Source: Drechmeria coniospora | Lineage: Eukaryota > Ascomycota > Sordariomycetes > Hypocreales > Ophiocordycipitaceae | Length of the DNA: 64,000 nt | Assembly (NCBI RefSeq): GCF_001625195.1 | Contig: NC_054391.1 | Location: forward strand, 6,087,157-6,151,156 | Direction of reading: 5' to 3' | In this document: one piece after another, positions 57,495 to 64,000 of the stretch | Layout of the letters: each line of letters begins with the position of its first letter | Numbering within the stretch: the stretch's first letter is position 1 | The notes under the pieces: generated by a model | Seen by the model: only the letters and a program-made list of their open reading frames with translations | What the model was told of the DNA's origin: nothing | Databases searched by the model: none | Program-made: the position numbers and the translations under genes

Positions 57495-59185
57495 ATGCCG
57501 CCTCGCCGGTCGCATACCAAGTCTCGCGCCGGATGTCGCAGGTGCAAGATCCGGAAGATCAAGGTGAGCGCTCGTGCGACCTCGTGCGATGGAGGAGGCG
57601 ACCTCAACTCCTCCCCCCTCCCTCGACCGGCGATCGTACCCCTTTCTTGCCCGACGTCTCTCGAAATCGTTGGCCTGTCCGTGGCAATCTCTGATTCGAC
57701 CTGCAGTGCGACGAGGTTCATCCGCGATGCGGACACTGCGTCAAGCATGGCGTGGCCTGTGACTTTGAGAGAGGCCGCTCTCTCGGTCATCTCGCCGCCG
57801 CGCCGTCCCTCGAAGCGGCCGATGACGACCAGCCTTCGCCGGCGCCCACGTCCACGCCGACGCCGACGCCGACGCCTACCTCGACGCCGACGCTCAGCGT
57901 CCCCAAAGCTGCCTCGCCGCGACAGTCTCCCAGCCTAATCCCCGCGACGCCCGTCATGCCGCACCTGCAGCCGCCGCCGCAGCCTCTGCCCCGGACGGAG
58001 ACGGAGGTGCCGTCGCAACCGCCGCCGCAACCGCCCGTGGCCGCCGATGCCATCATCACCCCCGCGCCGCGCCAGGAAGATAGGCTCATGGAGTTTCGTC
58101 TGCTTCATCACTTCACCACGAGCACCGCCGAGACCCTCTCCACCCAGTCCACCGCTGCCGAGGATATCTGGAAACGCGTTGTGCCGCAGATGGCCTTCCG
58201 CGAGGGCAGGACGTACCTGCTCGACGCCATCCTCTCCGTCGCCGCCTTGCATCTGCGCACCCAGCACCCGGACGACAAGCCGCTCGTGCAAGCCTCCCAC
58301 GTCTACGCCGCTTCCACCCTGACCGAGTATCGCATCTCGCTCGGCCGCGGCATCACGGCCGAAAACGCCGAATCACTCTTCCTCACCGCGTCCCTCATCG
58401 CCTTTCAGCTGACGGCGTCTCGGATATTCTTCAGCAAGGACGACTACGACGCGAGCAGCGTCGACGCCAGCCGGTACGCCTTGCCGATGCCCTGGTTTCA
58501 CGCCTTCCAGGGCGTCAAGACGATTGTCGCCACCTCGTGGCAGTGGATCCGACACAGCGACATCGTCCGCGCCGTCATCGATTCCCAGCCGAGCTTCCAG
58601 CTGGACCTGAACCCGCTGGCCGCCGACTCCTTCTTCGGCCACCTCCTCGAAGGCGTCGACGAGGAGCTCGCGGCCGAGAGTCGGGAGCAGGTCTTGGCCA
58701 CGAGCCAAGGCTACTCTCACGCCGTCAGCGTCCTCAACTGGGCGCACAAGATGAGGTTTGCACCTGCCGCCCTCGCCTTTCCCGCCAGTGTCTCTCGCCG
58801 CTTCATCGACCTCGTCGAGGAGAGGCGACCTCGAGCCCTCGCCATACTCGCCTGCTTCTTCGCCCTGCTGAAGCGCATGGACAACGTGTGGTGGCTGGAT
58901 GATGTGTCTCGCCGAGAAGTCATGGGACTTGTCAGCCTGTTCGAGAGGGGCTCGGGCTGGTGGAAGCACCTGGAGTGGCCGGTGCGGATAGCCCTGTGGG
59001 ATGGCAACACCATACCGTCGGATGTCTGGGGTGCCGAGTGCAACGAGGAGCCGCAGGCGGACAACAGCTTGGTCGAGACGATGATGAACCACATCGACCT
59101 GCTGACGAAGCTGGCAAGCCAAGCCCAGACAAGCCCGATAGACGTGGACGGGGACTTTGGTCTTGTTGCGGCCCCTCTCGACTGA
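57495..59185 (+). CDS. Zn2Cys6 (Zn(II)2Cys6 binuclear cluster) transcription factor
   Basis: Two exons, 57495-57563 and 57707-59185, 515 residues; the 143-bp intron splits the zinc cluster, as is common in this family. The rebuilt motif has the correct C-x2-C-x6-C-x6-C-x2-C-x6-C spacing: CRRCKIRKIKC and CGHCVKHGVAC, residues 14-42. A linker rich in Thr-Pro dipeptides (TSTPTPTPTPTSTPT) and proline follows. The rest has the helical regulatory layout of the sterol-uptake-control (Upc2)-like group: FRLLHHFTTSTAETLS, LLDAILSVAALHLRTQH, YRISLGRGITAENAESLF and WFHAFQGVKTIVATSW. It is a nuclear regulator; its targets cannot be inferred. No biosynthetic cluster adjoins it, and the neighbour CYS3 is divergent but 4.7 kb away. 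Confidence 0.92.
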
Positions 59186-59970
59186 GAGACAAATCGACGA
59201 GAGACGTGGGGCTCGCCTTATTCTCGTGCGATTGGGCGGCCGTTGCGGGAGCCTTGTGTTCATTTTGGACACGCCTCCGTTGCCTTTCTTCTCACTTACG
59301 AGAAGAGGACACTGGGAGGGAATGCAGATGAAAGGCATGGCAACTAGCCGTCACGTCACGTACGCCCCAAACCTAACATTTGTAGCACTGGAAGCAGCGT
59401 GTTTTTTCTTTTGTTTCCGTCGGCGATGATTGGTATCGCGAGACGCATGCATGCGTTGATTGCTACTCTGATGATATGGAAAACCAGCGTCAGGAAATTA
59501 GAACAAGGGGCCCGCCGTCGTGGCCTGGTAGAAATGAATGAAAACTCAAAACTGCAGACAAACGCCGAGCATGATCCGGCAGCTCATGTGAAAGCTATGG
59601 AACGCGGCTTGCAACATGCATGACCAGGTCGGTCTCGTCCGTTGGGTATTCATTAATTTGGCGATGCTGATGGCTGGCTGGTGCGTTGCGAGACTTTACT
59701 GCCTTGGACGGCAGAGCCGACCAAGCCGAATTGGCTCCCACAGCAAGGAAGAAAGTTCGTTCGCTCACATGTTGGCAACGTATTCATAGTGAATGCGAGA
59801 ATCTGGAGCACCTACACGGAGAGTGTACGCCATGTCGATCACGGGCGGAGCGCATGAAGGTGCCTGCAAAGGTGCCACCGGACACGGGAATCATGGCATT
59901 TTGTCTCCCAAAACTAGCTCTCCCTGGCGCCGCAACTCCGATCCCAAGAAAGTATGAGCCATGGATAATG
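59186..59970. other. Tail-to-tail spacer, no gene seen
   Basis: Lies between the stop codons of the Zn2Cys6 gene and RPF2. It should contain both 3' untranslated regions. No repeat or protein-like frame noticed. Confidence 0.6.
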
Positions 59971-61015
59971 TTACTGCTTCGTTCTCTTCGAAACGTCCGC
60001 CGCCTCCACCTCATCCGCGGGCTCCCCCGCCTCCTTTTCTGCCCTTGACCTCTTGAGTCCTTTCATCTTTCTCAGCTGCAGCTCGCTGAGATCCTGGCGA
60101 CCGAGATGCACGCGGCCAATCTTGTCACCCATGGAATCGGTGGTAATGTTCTTTTTGGTCCTCTCCTCAAGCCCGCGGGGTTTGCGCATGGCCTCCTTGA
60201 GCATGGCCTCGTCCGGCTCCTGGACCCGTCCGACGCGAAAGTCCATGCGGGGACCAATCTCCTCGACCTCGATCCGAGGCAGCTTCTGACCGCTGCGCTT
60301 CGTCTGGATGACGTAGACGCGAAGGTGGATCGCCGGCTTCGCGTCGCCCTCGCCCGCCGTGTCCTCGGCCGTGATGGAGACCATGTACTGCAGGCCTTCG
60401 ACGTCAATCTTGTCGGCGGGGTCGCCCTTGAAGAAGTCGATGAAGAAGCTCTTGGCCCGTGTGAACTCGTTCTCGACGGGGCTATCAAAGGCGGTACCGG
60501 CAAATAGCAGCATCGGCCGCAGGCCAATGACAAACTTCTTGTTCTTGAACTGGCACATGGTGCGGAAGCTCTCCTTGTCGAGGTGCAGCTCGAGCATGTC
60601 GAAGACCTTGTGGCCAAAGGTACGGATGAGGGTCAGGGCGTGGGGCCGCTTCTTCTGGCTGCTTCCAAAGACAAGCAAGCTGGCGTCGTTCTTCTCGGAG
60701 AAGAACTCGAGCGAGGAGGCGTCTTCGAACGGGTGGATCGCGTTCTTCTTGGTGAACTTCTTGGCAAGGGGTTGGCGCAAGGAGTAGAGGTCGTTGAGGG
60801 CGTCCTGCACCGTTTGAGAACACGTCGTTCCTCGGAGGAAGAGGCATGTCTTGGGATTCTCAATCGCCTTTGGCTCGCGCTTCTCGAGCGCCCGCTTTGA
60901 GCGGGCGTTGCGAGGATTTCTTCAAGGCAGTCGGTCAGCTCTCGGCCAGCGCGCACAGTGGGGAGGGCCGGAGAACCGTCGAGGAAAGGGGAAAGACTTA
61001 CACCTGTCGAAGCAT
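59971..61015 (-). CDS. RPF2: Ribosome biogenesis factor Rpf2 (Brix domain)
   Basis: Two exons on the minus strand, 61002-61015 and 59971-60919, 320 residues. The first coding exon is only 14 nt (ATG CTT CGA CAG GT) before an 82-bp intron with a GTAAGT donor. The splice gives MLRQVNPRNARSKRALEKREPKA, the standard Rpf2 N-terminus, which supports this unusual start. The Brix domain spans about 35-230: NPKTCLFLRGTTCSQTV, LARTFGHKVFDML-type ALTLIRTFGHKVFDMLELH, FVIGLRPMLLFAG, PRIEVEEIGPRMDFRVGR. The basic C-terminus ends KRSRAEKEAGEPADEVEAADVSKRTK. Rpf2 works with Rrs1 to load the 5S RNP into the 60S precursor in the nucleolus. Confidence 0.96.
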
Positions 61016-61528
61016 TATGTGCGTGCGTGCGAGTATGTACGCATCAGTTTGTGTGATACTCTCTACAATGGTCGATCAAGACAAGCGATCGAGCAGCTCG
61101 AAATACCTAGACTAAGACGTCTGGGAAGAAAAAATGATGCCGCTTATCGATAAGACGGACGCTCCGCACACCGGCGGCAGAGCGGGGAACGCATCGCTGT
61201 CACGTGCCCTGGAATCGCCTTGATCCGTTGGCTTCCCTTCGCTAGTCAAATTAGACCGAAGGTGGTTGAAGAATACCTCGGCACTTTCCCCACATATTAC
61301 CACATACCACTATTATGAGCCCAAGGTGACGACGTCCTGACAAACCAAAATCCCACCACCTCAGGCCGCACATCGGCCACTCTCGAACTTTGCCTCTCCT
61401 CCCCCTCGACCTTTGCATTTCTATTCCTCCATCCGACTCTAGAACTGTGCACGAAAAGCCCGAAACGAAGCCTCTCCCTTGGCCGCCGACGTCCGGGTGA
61501 CGGGACATTCACAACCCCTTCAGCCGTC
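61016..61528. promoter_or_regulatory. Divergent RPF2 / PEX5 promoter, 513 bp
   Basis: The only shared upstream region for RPF2 (-) and PEX5 (+). It has almost no GTAC tetramers, unlike the longer spacers. Near the PEX5 start the plus strand is rich in C/T (about 61375-61440), like a leader. Confidence 0.65.
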
Positions 61529-63609
61529 ATGTCGTTCATGGGGGGAGCGGAGTGCTCGACGGCTGGAAACCCGCTGAGCCAGTTTCAGAAGCATGTCCAA
61601 GATGACAAGACGCTGCAGCGGGACCGAATGGTTGGCAGGGGACCCGGCGGCCAACTCAACAGCTTCCGGAGCCAGGCAGCAAACGCCCCCCAGGATGAGG
61701 TGTGTTTCTGTCGCGCAGAGGCCGCGCTCAAGAACGTCCAAATTGCTGATTCCGCGTATGGCTACTATAGATGCTGAATGGTTTCCTCAACGGCGCCCCG
61801 AATCTACAGCAAGAATTCCCCATGCAAGCTGGCCCGGGCCCAGCGTTGAACCCAGGCCAACATGCGCCGATGCGTGCGAGCACGACGTCCCCATCCTGGA
61901 CCCACGACATCAGCAGCCAGCCTGGCATGGAGTCGGCCTTCAAGCCCCCGGGTGCGGCTCACTTCAACGCGGATGAATTTGCACGATTCACCCAATTGAA
62001 CGGCCAGGCGTCCTCATCCCGGTCCAGTCCGATGCAGAGCAACATGCCCAGCCAGATGTCGCAGCAAAGGCCGATGATGGGCGTCGGCATGATGAACATG
62101 GGCATGAACAGAGGCATGGGGATGGGGATGGGATATGGGTCCTCCATGTTCCAACCCATGTATCAGAATCAGCAGGCGATGCAGCAGATGCAGCCGATGC
62201 ACGAGCAACAGCAGCAGTCCGAGGGCAAGGGCAAAGGCAAGCTCGTCGAGCTAGACGATAAAAAGTGGGAAGAACAGTTTGCCCAGCTCGAGCTGCAGGA
62301 TCAGGAAGCGGCAGAGCTGCAGAAGGAGCAGGAAGAAGCGAATGCTGCGGAACGCGAGCTGGACGAGATGGACAAGGCGATGCAGTCGGAAACCAACGAG
62401 TTCGGTGACTTCGAATCCATTTGGAAAGGAATACAAGCTGAGACTGCTGCTGCCAGATCCATGGTAAACGAAGACCAACTCTTCGACGAGTTCAACAAGG
62501 AATGGGACCCGACGGCGATGCCCGAGTTCCAAGACTTCCAGGCAATGGGCGACTGGGGTCGATTCGGCGACCCCATCGTCGAGAGCTACCTGTTCGAAGA
62601 AGCCAACATCTTCCAAAACGAGAAGAACGCGTTCGATGAAGGCGTGAGAGTCATGAAGGAGGGTGGCAACCTGTCGCTCGCGGCCTTGGCATTCGAGGCC
62701 GCCGTGCAGCAGAACCCTAGGCACGTCGAGGCATGGGTGTACCTGGGACAGGCGCAGGCTCAGAACGAAAAGGAGACAGCGGCGATCCGGGCCATGGAGC
62801 AGGCGTTGAAGCTCGACCCCAACAACCTCGACGCCCTGATGGGCCTGGCGGTGTCGTACACGAACGAGGGATACGACAGCACGGCGTACAGGACGCTGGA
62901 GCGGTGGTTGTCAGCCAAGTACCCCAATGTCTTGGACCCCAAGGATCTGTCACCGGCCGCCGACCTGGGCTTCACGGACCGGCAACAGCTGCACCAGAAG
63001 GTGACGGACCACTTCATCAGGGCGGCGCAGCTGAGCCCCGATGGGGAACACATGGACCCCGACGTCCAGGTTGGCCTCGGCGTGCTGTTCTACGGCGCCG
63101 AGGAATACGACAAGGCGGTCGACTGCTTCCAGTCGGCGCTGCACTCGTCCGAGCAGGGCACATCCAACCAGCAGGAGCAGGTCCATCTGCTCTGGAACCG
63201 GCTCGGCGCGACGCTCGCTAACAGCGGCCGGTCAGAGGAGGCCATAGCCGCCTATGAGCAGGCGCTCTCCCTGGCGCCCAACTTTGTGCGAGCGCGCTAC
63301 AACCTGGGCGTGAGCTGCATCAACATCAACTGCCAGCAGGAGGCGGCCTGCCACTTCCTCGCCGCGCTCGAGATGCACAAGTCGATCGAGAAGTCGGGTC
63401 GAACCAAGGCCTACGAGATTCTCGGCGACGGCGCTTCCGCCTCCGGCCAGGTCGACGAGGCGCTCGATCGCATGTCGGCCCAGAACCGGAGCAGCACGCT
63501 GTACGACACCCTACGCCGCGTCTTCACCCAGATGGGCCGCAGGGACCTCGCGGAGAAGACCGTTGCGGGCGTGGACCCGGACGTGTTCAGGCCCGAGTTT
63601 GACTTTTAG
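61529..63609 (+). CDS. PEX5: Peroxisomal targeting signal 1 receptor Pex5
   Basis: Two exons, 61529-61699 and 61771-63609, 669 residues; the 71-bp intron is phase 0 and ends ACTATAG. Pex5 binds PTS1 (SKL-type) cargo in the cytosol and cycles through the peroxisomal docking complex. The N-terminus MSFMGGAECSTAGNPLSQF carries the conserved Cys9 that is monoubiquitinated for receptor export. The N-terminal half is disordered and rich in Q/M/S/P, with a methionine-rich patch at about residues 158-200. Pex14-type aromatic motifs include W223EEQF227. A TPR region fills the C-terminal half (WVYLGQAQAQNEKETAAIRAMEQALKLDPNN, LWNRLGATLANSGRSEEAIAAYEQALSLAPNFVRARYNLGVS). The 3' end lies in the 391 bp after 63609. 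Confidence 0.97.
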
Positions 63610-64000
63610 CAGGCTGCGAAACGGGCGCTGGGAGGGAGGTGACGCACGAGTGAGGCAGGCAGTCGCCTTGTACGAGTCATCGGGTAGGTGGCAGTGTGCA
63701 TGTATGCATGGTTGGATGTTATGTACACGGAGCATCGGTCGACACAGGGAGCATGAGTATGGCAGCGGCATCTCGAGGGACGAGCGGGATGGACGCGCGG
63801 CCCGGAAGCGACACGAAAGCGCAGCGGCCAGAAGCTGCATAGGACACGGAAACATACACACACGCGTTCAAATAGAGTAGAAGGTTGCTACTGGTTCGTC
63901 ACAAAGCCAGAGCGAGAGCGGCGTCAATAAATCGCATGCTAGTTTGGGTCAGCGGCGAGGCAAGCAGGTGTGTCCAAGGACAAAGCACGACGTGTCGCTT
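63610..64000. other. PEX5 downstream region; window end
   Basis: Contains AATAAA at 63926-63931, a possible polyadenylation signal for PEX5. No further gene start is visible before the window ends. Confidence 0.5.

Overview
This window is nuclear DNA of a filamentous ascomycete, most likely a Sordariomycete and perhaps Hypocreales. The evidence is short introns (about 54-350 bp) with GT...AG ends and CTNAC/CTGAC-type branch sites, moderately GC-rich codons, pyrimidine-rich leaders, and orthologues of typical fungal genes (NDR kinase COT1/Cbk1, Tim54, Zn2Cys6 regulator, DUF7707-type GPI protein). I can support fifteen protein-coding genes. All were assembled by hand from reading frames and splice sites, and every exon set keeps one open frame. 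I see no tRNA, rRNA, transposon ORF or CRISPR array.

Left third (1-14.6 kb) is normal gene-dense sequence: a Fyv6/NIP30-domain protein (+), TIM54 (-), the COT1 kinase (+, 4 exons), the SF3a66/Prp11 splicing factor (-), the nucleolar GTPase NUG1 (+), and the exosome nuclease DIS3 (-), tail to tail with NUG1. From 14.6 to 25.6 kb there is an 11-kb stretch with no recognisable gene. It ends in a pyrimidine-rich leader feeding a five-exon Rsc7/Swp82 chromatin-remodelling subunit (25.7-28.3 kb). The histone-fold DNA polymerase epsilon subunit DPB4 (30.3-31.4 kb, -) is convergent with it across a long TG repeat. A small single-pass membrane protein lies at 34.2-35.0 kb (-). A second gene-poor block (35-43.7 kb) precedes a secreted GPI-anchor-type DUF7707 protein (-), and a third (44.5-49.3 kb) precedes an F-box-like protein (+). 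Cystathionine gamma-lyase (-), a Zn2Cys6 transcription factor (+), and the divergent pair RPF2 (-) / PEX5 (+) fill the right end.

The genes are housekeeping functions and do not form a pathway cluster. RNA and ribosome biology is well represented (Fyv6-like, SF3a66, NUG1, DIS3, RPF2), but the genes are interleaved with unrelated ones.

The most unusual feature is in the spacers. Nearly every long intergenic region contains islands packed with the palindromic tetramer GTAC, usually within AAGTAC, ATGTAC or CGGAGTAC words, at about one per 20 bp. Adjacent coding sequence has about one per several hundred bp. A degenerate three-copy tandem repeat of about 153 bp (56.2-56.65 kb) is a second unexplained structure.
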